A stretch of 64,000 nt of DNA, taken from an uncultured Pelagibacteraceae bacterium (GTDB lineage: Bacteria > Pseudomonadota > Alphaproteobacteria > Pelagibacterales > Pelagibacteraceae). Of this stretch, positions 31,878 through 41,661 are shown one piece after another. Where the stretch lies: contig CABYCO010000001.1 in assembly GCA_902517495.1 (NCBI GenBank), positions 62,001 through 126,000 of the forward strand. The letters are read 5' to 3'. The notes under the pieces were generated by a model. That model saw only the letters and a list, made by a program, of their open reading frames with translations, ran no database searches and was not told the origin of the DNA. Position numbers and translations under genes: made by a program. The first letter of the stretch is position 1. Every line of letters begins with the position of its first letter.

Positions 31878-33533
31878 TTAATATTTTGTGGCTAAAATTG
31901 GCCCAATTTTATCCATTATCTGACCTGTTACCCAGACAGTGGTCCAACCTGCTGTATTTCTCCAATTCCCTTTATAGGGATATCTATCATCTCTATAATG
32001 ATAGACAAATTCTCTATTTGCTTTAGGTTCATCTAACATTACTACTAATACAAATTTTGGCTTAGAGGTTGGAAAAACTGAGGCAAAAGTATTAATTTTT
32101 TTTTTAGAATAGCCACCCTTTGAGGGTTGATCAGCAGTCCCGGTTTTCCCTCCTATTTCGTAACCGTTTACATTAGCAAAACCTGCTGTTCCTTCTTTTG
32201 TGGATACAATTTTTCTAAGAATAGGATTTATTGTTTCTGATAAGTTTTCATTAAGTATTCTTTGTCTTTGTAATTTTTTCTTCTTCAATAATGTAGGTGT
32301 TATTTCATATCCTCCATTACTTATAATTGAATATCCTTTTGAAAGTTGTAGTAAAGTTGTGGCTATCCCATGACCAAATGCAACCGTTGCAAGTTTGCAC
32401 TTACCCCATCTGCCCAATTGTGTCGTGCCAACTTCTTGTATATCGAATTCCAAATTTGATATAATTCCAATAGTTTTAAGAAACTCATTGTAATTTTCAA
32501 TACCAACTTTTTCAGCTATTCTAACTGAACCAATATTTCCTGATCTAATAAGAATCTCTTCTGCAGTTAAATCTGATGGTATTTTATCATCATATTCAGA
32601 TATAGAATTACCTGCACATGTAATTCTTTTTTTAAGATCTGTAAATTCTGTTTCTGGTTCAACAACATTGTATTGTAAACCCGCAGCCAAAGTAAATGTT
32701 TTAAAAACAGATCCAAATTCATAAACACCTTTTGTTGCCCTATTAATATATTTTACGTCATTTATTTTTTCTCTTTTATTAAGATCAAAGTCTGGAAGAG
32801 AAACCATAGATAAGATATTTCCATTATTAATATCCATCAAAATTGCAGCACTACCAATATTATGAAATATATCTTTAGATTTTGATAACTCTTCTTTAAT
32901 TAAATATTGAAGATCTTTATCAAGTGTCAATTTTAAAGGTTCCTTTTTGCTTGTGAGCTCATAATCAAAAGTTTTTTCAATCCCTGATATACCATTATTA
33001 TCATTATCAATTTGACCAATTACATGACTAAATAAGTTTTCATTAGGATAAACTCTTGCTATGCTATCCTCTTGAATAAAGGATTTATCACCCAAAAGTA
33101 GAAGTTGTTCAAGTTTTCTGGGACTTATTTTTTTTTTTACATAAAAGAATTTTTTTCCAAACATTTCCTTATCAAAACTTTTATTAGGAAAAATTAACTT
33201 AAGGGAGATTAATAATTTTTCTTTATTAATTACTAAATTAGGATTAATCCCTAGATTAACTACGGGAACGCTTTTGGCTAAAATATTTCCCTCATTATCT
33301 AAAATACTAGATCTGAAATTATCTTTTTTAACTATTTTTTGAATTTCTGGGATTTTTTTTATGCTCAATAATATTACCTTAGATGAAAAAATAATTGCTA
33401 AAATAAAAAATACAAAAAAAATAAATGCAATTCTCTCAAAAGATATTTTAAGATATGACTTATTTTCTTTAAATGAAAAGCTATCATCAAATTTATCAGA
33501 ACTTTGAGAGTGATTGTTTAATTCACTCATCAA
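31878..33533 (-). CDS. ftsI: Peptidoglycan transpeptidase FtsI (PBP3)
   Basis: SVFK active site in YEFGSVFKTFTLAAGLQ, SGN motif, GGKTGTADQP KTG box. Confidence 0.94.
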   Translation of the reverse strand: MMSELNNHSQSSDKFDDSFSFKENKSYLKISFERIAFIFFVFFILAIIFSSKVILLSIKKIPEIQKIVKKDNFRSSILDNEGNILAKSVPVVNLGINPNLVINKEKLLISLKLIFPNKSFDKEMFGKKFFYVKKKISPRKLEQLLLLGDKSFIQEDSIARVYPNENLFSHVIGQIDNDNNGISGIEKTFDYELTSKKEPLKLTLDKDLQYLIKEELSKSKDIFHNIGSAAILMDINNGNILSMVSLPDFDLNKREKINDVKYINRATKGVYEFGSVFKTFTLAAGLQYNVVEPETEFTDLKKRITCAGNSISEYDDKIPSDLTAEEILIRSGNIGSVRIAEKVGIENYNEFLKTIGIISNLEFDIQEVGTTQLGRWGKCKLATVAFGHGIATTLLQLSKGYSIISNGGYEITPTLLKKKKLQRQRILNENLSETINPILRKIVSTKEGTAGFANVNGYEIGGKTGTADQPSKGGYSKKKINTFASVFPTSKPKFVLVVMLDEPKANREFVYHYRDDRYPYKGNWRNTAGWTTVWVTGQIMDKIGPILATKY

Positions 33534-33828
33534 TTTTAACCTTTTTATTAATTTTTAAATTATCATTTAAAAATTCAATTTTACTCAGATTTTCTATTTT
33601 CTTTTGAACCAATTTATCTTCAAAGTAAAATTGTTGATACTCCATTAATTTTTTCGGAGATGTTAAAATACTATAATCGAGTAAAACCAGTTCATATCGA
33701 TCCTCTAATATTCTAATATTTTCTTTTAATTGAAAAATTTCTTTATCAAGTTTTTTTGTTGAGTTTTTAGTTAAGGTTGTTGCAAATATTAAAAAAATTA
33801 TAGGTGTAAAAAAAAATAATTTATTCAT
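33523..33828 (-). CDS. ftsL: FtsL-like short bitopic division protein
   Basis: 101 aa, N-terminal TM plus coiled coil, located rsmH-ftsL-ftsI. Confidence 0.75.
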   Translation of the reverse strand: MNKLFFFTPIIFLIFATTLTKNSTKKLDKEIFQLKENIRILEDRYELVLLDYSILTSPKKLMEYQQFYFEDKLVQKKIENLSKIEFLNDNLKINKKVKIDE

Positions 33829-33832
33829 TTAA

Positions 33833-34828
33833 TTATCTTAGATCCTCAACATTAATTAAATTATTAAATTTTTCCCTAAATTCATTAAAATCACATTTAT
33901 CATTAGTTTTAATTCCATACCTTAATTTAGCTGATCTAGAAGGTGGGTTTTGCCTTATCTCACTCGGGCTTGGTAAAATAGGTTTTTTATTAATTAACTT
34001 AAAGCATCTTTCTGAAACTTCTGCTTCAGGTAAATACCTTGATGTATTTCTTTCCTCAGAATAGTGTTTAAAAAAAAATTTAACAATTTTATCTTCTATT
34101 GAATGAAAACTAACTACAGCTATTATACCACCTATAGGAATTATATTAAATGAATTAATCAATCCATTAATTAACTCACTAATTTCTTTATTCACTAAAA
34201 TTCTTAAAGCCTGAAAAACTTTAGTGGAATTATGTATTTTTGTTTTTTGATATTTTTTAACATTATCTATAATTTGAACTAAATCCTCAGTTTTTATAGT
34301 TTTATCTTTTCTTTTTTTTACAATTTCTCTTGCTATTTTTTTTGAATATTTTTCATCACCAAATACTTTAAAAACTTTAGTAAGTTTATTTTCACTCATA
34401 TTGGATATAATTTCATCAGCCGAAAGATCATTTATACCCAGTTTCATATTAAGCTTTCCTTTATCAGAAAATGATAAGCCTTTTTGAGAATTTTTAATTT
34501 GGTTAAATGAATATCCTAAATCAAAAATAATTCCTTTTATTTCATGATTTTTTAATTTGATTTGATTTAACTGCGAAAATTTTAGATTATAAAATTTAAA
34601 TCTTTTCTCATATTTTTTTTGGAGTCTAGATGTGCTGCTTAAAACATCTTTATCTCTATCTAATGCAATAATATTGTTTTGTTTATTCTCAAGAATTTTT
34701 TCTGAATATCCTCCTTGACCAAAAGTACAATCAATAAATGTGCCACCATAAAGAGGGGAAATAATGCTAATTAATTCATTTAGCAGAACTGGAAAATGTT
34801 TTTTTTCCAGATTTATGGTGGCATTCAT
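33833..34828 (-). CDS. rsmH: 16S rRNA (cytosine1402-N4)-methyltransferase
   Basis: HFPVLLNELISII...FIDCTFGQGGYSEKIL; GIIFDLGYSFNQI; VVSFHSIEDKIVKFFFK. Confidence 0.95.
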   Translation of the reverse strand: MNATINLEKKHFPVLLNELISIISPLYGGTFIDCTFGQGGYSEKILENKQNNIIALDRDKDVLSSTSRLQKKYEKRFKFYNLKFSQLNQIKLKNHEIKGIIFDLGYSFNQIKNSQKGLSFSDKGKLNMKLGINDLSADEIISNMSENKLTKVFKVFGDEKYSKKIAREIVKKRKDKTIKTEDLVQIIDNVKKYQKTKIHNSTKVFQALRILVNKEISELINGLINSFNIIPIGGIIAVVSFHSIEDKIVKFFFKHYSEERNTSRYLPEAEVSERCFKLINKKPILPSPSEIRQNPPSRSAKLRYGIKTNDKCDFNEFREKFNNLINVEDLR

Positions 34829-34846
34829 TTATTTTTTTGAAGACCA

Positions 34847-36310
34847 TTAATGTTTTTGTCTTCTCAAAAATGCTGGAATTTCTAAATCGTCTTCGTCTTC
34901 TCTTGTCGTACTTGTTTCTGTTGATAATGAAGTTTTGTCTTCAGTTTCATTAATCGATCCATCAGAATTAAATAGCTCAGGTGTTTCTTCATCAAAATCA
35001 AAATTCTCTAATCCATTTGACGAAGAAGAGTTGCTTTCATCTGTTTCAAAAGACTGCTCGGAAAATGTAGATGATTCATTCTCTACAGTATTTGTTTCCT
35101 TCTCAACATTTGTCGAACTTAATAATTCTGCAGAATTATCAGTTTCGGATGTTGCTTGAATTTCAGTTTCAGCTTTGGTCTCCTCTTCTATTTTAAGAGC
35201 ATTTGCCCCATTAGTCATAATTGAGCTGTTTTGGTTAGAGAATGTAAACGCTTGAGAAGAGCCTGTATTAGAAAAATCAGAATATCCAGGATTTCTATTT
35301 TGTATTCTATGAACCATATTAATTACTGATTTCGGCTCTGGTTGTTGCCCATCCAGAGAAGTGGCTACGATTGAAACTCTCATTAAACCATCAAGATTCT
35401 CGTCTGTAATTGCTCCAATTATTAGTTCTGCTTCTGGATCTACTTCAGCTCTAACTTTGTTAACAGCTTCGTCTACTTCAAAAAGTTTAAGATCCTTTCC
35501 ACCAGTGATATTGACTAGCAAACCTTTAGCTCCTTTTAATGTATAGTCATCTATAAGAGGGTTGCTTATAGCCATCTCTGCAGCTTTGACTGCTCTACCT
35601 TCTCCTTCAGCCTGACCAGTGCCCATCATGGCTTTACCCATCGAACTCATAACTGTTTCAACATCAGCAAAATCTAAATTTATTAAACCAGGTCTTACCA
35701 TAAGATCAGTGATGCTTTGAACTCCATGCTTTAATACATCATTAGAGAGTAAAAAAGATTCCTCAAATGTGGTTTGTTCACTTGCAATTTTAAATAAATT
35801 TTGATTTGGAACTACGATAATAGTATCTACATGTTTTCTTAATTCCTCAAGACCTTGATTTGCTTTTCTCATTCTTGAAGGACCTTCGTATAAGAAAGGT
35901 AGAGTAACAACTCCAATAGTTAGAATATTTAATTCTTTAGCAGCACGAGCAATAACATGAGCAGCACCAGTTCCAGTTCCACCACCCATTCCTGCAGTAA
36001 TGAAAACCATGTTAGACCCTTGAAGAACATTAACAATTTCATTTAAGGATTCATCGGCAGCAGCTTCTCCTATATCTAATTTTGCTCCAGCACCTAATCC
36101 TTTTGTTAAATTTAATCCCATTTGGATTTTAGTTTGTGCATGGCTTAGTCTTAAATCTTGAGCATCAGTATTTACAGCTATAAACTCTACTCCTTGTAAA
36201 CCCGATTCTATCATTCCATTAATTGCATTACCTCCTGCTCCTCCGATCCCAAGAACTAATATTCTTGGTTTCAACTCTTTTATGTCTGGTGTTTTAAAAT
36301 TAATTGTCAT
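34847..36310 (-). CDS. ftsZ: Cell division GTPase FtsZ
   Basis: [29 protein letters not shown] tubulin signature; conserved C-terminal peptide EIPAFLRRQ. Confidence 0.98.
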   Translation of the reverse strand: MTINFKTPDIKELKPRILVLGIGGAGGNAINGMIESGLQGVEFIAVNTDAQDLRLSHAQTKIQMGLNLTKGLGAGAKLDIGEAAADESLNEIVNVLQGSNMVFITAGMGGGTGTGAAHVIARAAKELNILTIGVVTLPFLYEGPSRMRKANQGLEELRKHVDTIIVVPNQNLFKIASEQTTFEESFLLSNDVLKHGVQSITDLMVRPGLINLDFADVETVMSSMGKAMMGTGQAEGEGRAVKAAEMAISNPLIDDYTLKGAKGLLVNITGGKDLKLFEVDEAVNKVRAEVDPEAELIIGAITDENLDGLMRVSIVATSLDGQQPEPKSVINMVHRIQNRNPGYSDFSNTGSSQAFTFSNQNSSIMTNGANALKIEEETKAETEIQATSETDNSAELLSSTNVEKETNTVENESSTFSEQSFETDESNSSSSNGLENFDFDEETPELFNSDGSINETEDKTSLSTETSTTREDEDDLEIPAFLRRQKH

Positions 36311-36320
36311 TTATCCCCCG

Positions 36321-36776
36321 TTAGTTATTAAGTTTTTGCTCCCATTTAAGGTTAGCCCTATTAATATTAGATTTTTTTCTAGCAGTTACCCTAAATTTTT
36401 CAAAACTTGTTGGTTCCCATATTTGGAAGGTTTTTCCCTGACCAACAAACAACATGCTACTTTTTATTTTTGCATGTCTTAATAATTTTTCTGTAATGAG
36501 AATTCTTCCCTCGCTATCAAATTGCAAGTTAATACTTTCTGACAGTATTGAGGTTGCAAAAAAATCCTTCTTATCCTCAAAAGGATTTAAAGTATCTATT
36601 GCATTTGAAATTTTTTCAATTCTATCTTGAGGCCAAGCCTCAATTGATTGATTATTAAATGATGGAAAACATATAATTCCGTTGTATCCCATATTAGAGA
36701 GATATCCTCTAAAACTAGCAGGCACGGACACCCTTCCTTTTTTGTCTAACTTGTTTTCGTACGTAGATAAAAACAT
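36321..36776 (-). CDS. mraZ: Transcriptional regulator MraZ
   Basis: MFLSTYENKLDKKGRVSVPASFRGYL; LQFDSEGRILITEKLLRHAKI. Confidence 0.95.
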   Translation of the reverse strand: MFLSTYENKLDKKGRVSVPASFRGYLSNMGYNGIICFPSFNNQSIEAWPQDRIEKISNAIDTLNPFEDKKDFFATSILSESINLQFDSEGRILITEKLLRHAKIKSSMLFVGQGKTFQIWEPTSFEKFRVTARKKSNINRANLKWEQKLNN

Positions 36777-36795
36777 AATCCATAAATTCCATATT

Positions 36796-36838
36796 TGGGA
36801 TTTTATGGGATATTATGGGTTTTAAATTTGATCGTCAA
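36796..36838 (-). promoter_or_regulatory. mraZ/dcw sigma-70 promoter overlapped by three MraZ-box-like repeats
   Basis: Minus strand TTGACG (36838-36833) - 17 nt - TAATAT (36815-36810); on plus strand TGGGA (36796-36800), TGGGA (36806-36810), TGGGT (36816-36820), each separated by 5 nt. Confidence 0.75.
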
Positions 36839-36949
36839 CACCTAATATAATAATCAGGTATTCTTGATTTGTTCTAAATTTCTAAAATGTAACAAAATAA
36901 AAATTATGACTTAATTTATTACAAGATAAGAATTAAAAGGTTATGATTT

Positions 36950-37306
36950 GCCAGATAAAATATAAGCCGGGTTCTGTCGTTTAAACTTATCATTTCTCTA
37001 GACCTTAAATCACTTTAAGGTTCAAGCAACTAACCCAGATGACTAGCCAAAGACTGCTTTTTGTTATTTCTAACTGTGTCATCTCTACTCAGTCTTGCTC
37101 CCAGTGGGGTTTTCCATGCGCTAGCTGTTACCAGCTTAGCCGGTGTGCTCTTACCACACCTTTTCACCCTTGCCTTGATAAGGCGGTTTATTTTCTGTGG
37201 CACTATCCCTAGGGTCGCCCCCGCCAGTGATTAACTGGCACTGTGTCTTTGTAGAGCCCGGACTTTCCTCTTTAATAAAATTAAAGCGATAAGTCTTTTA
37301 TCTGGC
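36950..37306 (-). ncRNA. rnpB: RNase P RNA (bacterial class A)
   Basis: Minus strand has GAGGAAAGTCCGGGCTC and ACAGAACCCGGCTTATA; P1 helix GCCAGATAAAA/TTTTATCTGGC closes the ends. Confidence 0.96.
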
Positions 37307-37347
37307 ATTTGGACAATATAAAATTTTTTGTAAAGTTCAATTATTTA

Positions 37348-38094
37348 TTATCTAAGATTATAAAGGGATTTTGCTATCTTATAAGATTCTAAGTCTAATT
37401 TTCCATCAGTCAACTCAGGTCTAAATCTCATCTGAAAGATTTTTATAATTTTTCTTAATTCTTGAAAGTTAGAGTATTCCACGTGATAACCTAAATGTTT
37501 TAAATAAATAATAAACTTATATAAATTTACCTCTGTCTTTTTACCTCTTAAAGATTTAAGTATTTTTAAATTTATACTATGCCAAATTCCAATTTTTTTT
37601 TTGTACAAAAATCTCCAAGGAAATTTTTCTCCAGGGTCCATTTTTCTCAAAGGGGCAATGTCTGAGTGACCTAAAATATTTTTTTTATTTATTTTATATT
37701 TTTTTAAACAAAATTTTGTAATTCTAATTATTGATTTAATTTGTTTATCATTAAATTTCCTATAACCATATTCATGACCAGGATTAGAAATTTCAATACC
37801 TATAGATTTATTATTTAAAGACTTATCTTTACCCCATTTAGACTTACCCGCGTGCCAAGCAATATACAAATCTGGAACCATTTGAATAATCTTTCCAGAT
37901 TTAGTTATATAATAATGACAACTCACATTAGAATCAAAACTAGTTAATTTTTTAATTGCTAATCTGTCACTTTTCATTCCTGTATAATGATAAATTAAAT
38001 ACTTTATTTTATTTTTATCTCTTTTTTTGAGACTAAAATTTGGAGAATAATTAATAGTCATTTTTTCAACATTTTTCTGCATTATTTCAAACAA
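37348..38094 (-). CDS. N-acetylmuramoyl-L-alanine amidase (AmpD/AmiD-like)
   Basis: KYLIYHYTGMKS...SCHYYITKSGKIIQMVPDLYIAWHAGKSKW; SIGIEISNPGHEYGY; ILGHSDIAPLRKMDPGEKFPW; true start may be internal (MTINYSPNF). Confidence 0.92.
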   Translation of the reverse strand: MFEIMQKNVEKMTINYSPNFSLKKRDKNKIKYLIYHYTGMKSDRLAIKKLTSFDSNVSCHYYITKSGKIIQMVPDLYIAWHAGKSKWGKDKSLNNKSIGIEISNPGHEYGYRKFNDKQIKSIIRITKFCLKKYKINKKNILGHSDIAPLRKMDPGEKFPWRFLYKKKIGIWHSINLKILKSLRGKKTEVNLYKFIIYLKHLGYHVEYSNFQELRKIIKIFQMRFRPELTDGKLDLESYKIAKSLYNLR

Positions 38095-38137
38095 TTAAAT
38101 CTTTAAATAAATAGAAGATATAATATAAACGAATTTA

Positions 38138-38941
38138 ATGAAAAAGATTTTAACAATATTAACTATTTCAGTAATTTTACAATCTTTGACTTTAAGCGCA
38201 TATGCAGGATCAGATGGCACTCTTGATCTAAATAATAAAGCAAAAGAACAAAGCGCTGAAGTTAAAGATTGTTTTGAAACTGTTAATAGAGGTATTTTTG
38301 CGTTTAATCAGGGATTAGATAAAGTTTTTTTTAAGCCAGTGGCAAAAGTTTATAGATTTCTTCCTAAGCCAATCAGATCAGGAACTAGCAATGCTATAAG
38401 TAATTTATCTAATGTCGTAACAATACCCAATAATGTTTTACAGGGCCAATTTAAAGAAGCTGGAATTAATTCTTTAAGATTTTCTATTAATACTACACTA
38501 GGTATTGCAGGAATTTTTGATGTAGCTTCATATTATGGATTAAATAAACTTGATAAAGAAGATTATGGACAGACTCTAGGGACATGGGGTGTAAAAGAAG
38601 GGTGCTATTTTGTTTTGCCAGTTTTGGGTCCGACTACTGTGAGGGATTCAGTGGGTTCAATTTTTAATTTTTCTGGTGGAGATGCTTGGTATAATGTTAC
38701 GGTAGCTAATAATACCAAATACTTTGAAAATTCTGATTACTATTATTCTAGATTAACAGCGGGAATAGATTTTAGAGCAAAAAATTTAGAAGCCTTTGAT
38801 AGTTTAGAGAATAATTCTCTAGATTTATACGCTTCAGTAAGAAGTTTATATTTGCAGGACAGAAAAAGGAAAATTGAAAATTTAGATGAAAAAACAGAAA
38901 CAATGAATGATGATGATTGGGAAGAGATAGATACCCAATAG
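38138..38941 (+). CDS. mlaA: MlaA/VacJ-family outer-membrane lipid asymmetry protein
   Basis: NRGIFAFNQGLDKVFFKPVAKVYRFLPKPIRSGTSNAISNLSNVVTIPNNVLQG; EDYGQTLGTWGVKEGCYFVLPVLGPTTVRD. Confidence 0.94.
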   Translation: MKKILTILTISVILQSLTLSAYAGSDGTLDLNNKAKEQSAEVKDCFETVNRGIFAFNQGLDKVFFKPVAKVYRFLPKPIRSGTSNAISNLSNVVTIPNNVLQGQFKEAGINSLRFSINTTLGIAGIFDVASYYGLNKLDKEDYGQTLGTWGVKEGCYFVLPVLGPTTVRDSVGSIFNFSGGDAWYNVTVANNTKYFENSDYYYSRLTAGIDFRAKNLEAFDSLENNSLDLYASVRSLYLQDRKRKIENLDEKTETMNDDDWEEIDTQ

Positions 38942-38947
38942 TTATTC

Positions 38948-39538
38948 ATGACCAAAATTAAATTTTTTTCCTTTTTTCTTTTTATTTTCTTTTTATTTAA
39001 TACCTTAATAGCTAAAGAACCAAGCACGTTGATAACTGAAATAGTTAATGAAGCGTCAATAATCTTATCAAGTTCAGACCCTGTTGAGTCAAAAATAATA
39101 AAATTAAATAATATTGCAGAAACAAATGTAGATATTGTAGGGATAGGAATGTATACCTTAGGAAAATATCGCAAAAACCTTAATGAAGATCAAAAAATTA
39201 AATATAAAAAACTATTTAAAAGTTATTTCCTAAAAAGTTTTTCAAGCAGATTGGTAGATTATTCAGATCCAAAAATAAGTGTTGTTTCTGAAAAAAGGAT
39301 AAACAATAAATACACAATTGTAAGTACTATTTTAGAGGAGACATCCAAAAATCCAGAAATAAAAATTGATTGGAGAATTTATACAAAAAATCCTGAAAGA
39401 CCATTAATTAGAGATTTGATTGTAGAGGGATTAAGTTTAGCAAGAACTCAAAAAGAAGAGTTTAAGTCTATTATTCAAAACAATGATGGAGATATTAATT
39501 ATCTTTTTAAATCCCTTGAAGAATTTATTATTAAATAG
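38948..39538 (+). CDS. mlaC: MlaC/Ttg2D-family phospholipid-binding protein
   Basis: Signal peptide plus MlaC-like MYTLGKYRKNLNEDQKIKYKKLFKSYFLKSFSSRL; next to mlaA. Confidence 0.85.
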   Translation: MTKIKFFSFFLFIFFLFNTLIAKEPSTLITEIVNEASIILSSSDPVESKIIKLNNIAETNVDIVGIGMYTLGKYRKNLNEDQKIKYKKLFKSYFLKSFSSRLVDYSDPKISVVSEKRINNKYTIVSTILEETSKNPEIKIDWRIYTKNPERPLIRDLIVEGLSLARTQKEEFKSIIQNNDGDINYLFKSLEEFIIK

Positions 39539-39542
39539 TACA

Positions 39543-39619
39543 TGGTGGGCCCGCCAGGACTCGAACCTGGGACCAATACATTATGAGTGTACTGCTCTAA
39601 CCAACTGAGCTACAGGCCC
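39543..39619 (-). tRNA. tRNA with CAT anticodon (elongator Met or Ile2)
   Basis: GGGCCTG...GTACA-CTCATAA-TGTAT...CCAGG-TTCGAGT-CCTGG...CGGGCCC-A-CCA; complete cloverleaf with encoded CCA. Confidence 0.93.
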
Positions 39620-39680
39620 TTAAAATTTAACCTAATTATAACATTTTCTGCTTGTTATCAATTGAAGATTATTATTTAAA

Positions 39681-39755
39681 TGGTGGGCCGTGTTGGTTAC
39701 GCTCCAACTACCCCTGCAATGTCAATGCAGTACTCTACTATTGAGCTAACGGCCC
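39681..39755 (-). tRNA. tRNA-Val(GAC), atypical T- and D-loops
   Basis: GGGCCGT / GCTC-AATAGTA-GAGT / CTGCA-TTGACAT-TGCAG / GTTGG-AGCGTAA-CCAAC / ACGGCCC-A-CCA. Confidence 0.85.
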
Positions 39756-39757
39756 TT

Positions 39758-41596
39758 TTAGCTTTCTAAGAAACTTTTTAATTGTTTTGATCTACTAGGG
39801 TGCTTCAGTTTTCTGAGTGCCTTAGCCTCAATTTGACGAATTCTTTCTCTTGTAACAGAAAACTGTAAACCAACCTCCTCAAGAGTATGATCGGTGTTCA
39901 TTCCAACTCCAAACCTCATTCTTAAAACTCTCTCCTCTCTAGGAGTTAGAGTTGAAAGTATTTTTGTAGTTGCCTCACTCAAGTTGGATTTAATTGCTTG
40001 TTCAAGAGGTGCTAATGCTTTTGTATCCTCAATAAAATCTCCCAAACTACTATCTTCTTCATCGCCAACTGGCTTCTCTAAAGAAACAGGTTCTTTTGAA
40101 ATTTTTAATACTTTTCTTACTTTTTCCAGTGGCATTCTCAATTTTTTTGCTAGTTCCTCTGGGGTGGCTTCTCTTCCAAATTCACTTAAAATTAAACGTT
40201 GAGTTCTCACAATTTTATTGATTGTCTCAATCATATGTACTGGAATTCTGATTGTTCTTGCTTGATCTGCTATTGATCTAGTTATTGCCTGTCTGATCCA
40301 CCACGTTGCATAAGTAGAAAATTTATAGCCACGTCTATACTCAAATTTATCAACTGCTTTCATCAACCCTATATTACCCTCTTGAATTAGGTCTAAAAAT
40401 TGTAAACCTCTGTTAGTATATTTTTTAGCTATAGATATAACTAATCTTAAGTTAGCTTCAACCATTTCTTTTTTTGCAATTCTTGACTCTTTTTCACCTT
40501 TTTGAATTCTACTTACCATCAATTTATAATCTGTAACAGATATTCCCAATTTGTTACTCATCTCGATTAACCTATCTCTTATATCGTTAAACTCTATTTT
40601 ATATTTTTGGAAAAATTTTTTCCAAATATCATTTGTATCTAAGAAATTTTTAAGGTTAGGATTGATTTCATTACCTATATAAAATTTTATGAACTCATCA
40701 CGGGAAATTTTTTCATTTAAGGCAAGTCTCAAGAGCGTTCCTTCTAATGATATAATTTTTCGATTTTCGACATAATGTTTTTGGACTAGTTCTTCAAGAA
40801 CTGCTGGCGATAGCTGAAGAGTCTTAATATTTTCTAAAATATCTTCAACAATTTTTTTATAATTTTTTTCTTTTGAGGAAGAAAACTGTTTTGAATTTAA
40901 TACGCATTCTAATTTTTCTTTTTGATATTTAATGAGCTTATTATATTCTTTAGTAAGATTATAAACTGTTTGTAAAACTTTAGGCTTGATCTCTGTTTCC
41001 ATTGCTGCAAGAGTTGGATTAAATTCATCATCATCTTGGCTACCTCCAGTTTCCTCGTTGTTTTGTTTGTCTCCTGCGTCATCAGATTTTTTTTGTTTTG
41101 CACTTTGTCCAGTATCCTCGTCTTCCATATAATTTGTATCTATATCAATTATTTCTCTTACCAAAATCTCATCATTCTGAAGTTGAGTGTTCCATTCAAA
41201 AAATTGTTGAGCAGTTATAGGGCTTTGTGAAAGTGCATTTAACATAACATCTTTTCCTGCCTCTATTCTTTTAGCAATAGCAATCTCCCCTTCTCTTGAA
41301 AGAAGTTCAACTCCTCCCATTTCTCTTAGATACATTCTTATAGGATCGTCACTTTTTTCTATAGATTTGCCCTCTTCTTTTGAGCCGTTATCTTTTTTTC
41401 TAAGAACTTTAAAGTCAGCTTTTTTCTCTACTAAAATTATTTTTGCATCAAGGATATGAATGAACGCTTGCTCTAAATTGTCATTGGATAAATTTCTTTT
41501 TCCAAGAGATTTATTTAATTCTTCATAAGTAATAAAACCCCTATGAACACCCCTGCCCATCAATCTTGCAAATGATTTTGTAATTATACGTTCCAC
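39758..41596 (-). CDS. rpoD: RNA polymerase primary sigma factor
   Basis: [76 protein letters not shown]. Confidence 0.98.
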   Translation of the reverse strand: MERIITKSFARLMGRGVHRGFITYEELNKSLGKRNLSNDNLEQAFIHILDAKIILVEKKADFKVLRKKDNGSKEEGKSIEKSDDPIRMYLREMGGVELLSREGEIAIAKRIEAGKDVMLNALSQSPITAQQFFEWNTQLQNDEILVREIIDIDTNYMEDEDTGQSAKQKKSDDAGDKQNNEETGGSQDDDEFNPTLAAMETEIKPKVLQTVYNLTKEYNKLIKYQKEKLECVLNSKQFSSSKEKNYKKIVEDILENIKTLQLSPAVLEELVQKHYVENRKIISLEGTLLRLALNEKISRDEFIKFYIGNEINPNLKNFLDTNDIWKKFFQKYKIEFNDIRDRLIEMSNKLGISVTDYKLMVSRIQKGEKESRIAKKEMVEANLRLVISIAKKYTNRGLQFLDLIQEGNIGLMKAVDKFEYRRGYKFSTYATWWIRQAITRSIADQARTIRIPVHMIETINKIVRTQRLILSEFGREATPEELAKKLRMPLEKVRKVLKISKEPVSLEKPVGDEEDSSLGDFIEDTKALAPLEQAIKSNLSEATTKILSTLTPREERVLRMRFGVGMNTDHTLEEVGLQFSVTRERIRQIEAKALRKLKHPSRSKQLKSFLES

Positions 41597-41661
41597 AATA
41601 AAAAAGTTCAGGATGTATATAATGCCAAAATTAAAAAAATCTATGTGATTCTGGTTTTAAT

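Noticed and set aside
38743-39174. 143-aa ORF (-) across mlaA/mlaC
   Set aside because: Antisense to two conserved genes, no domain signal.
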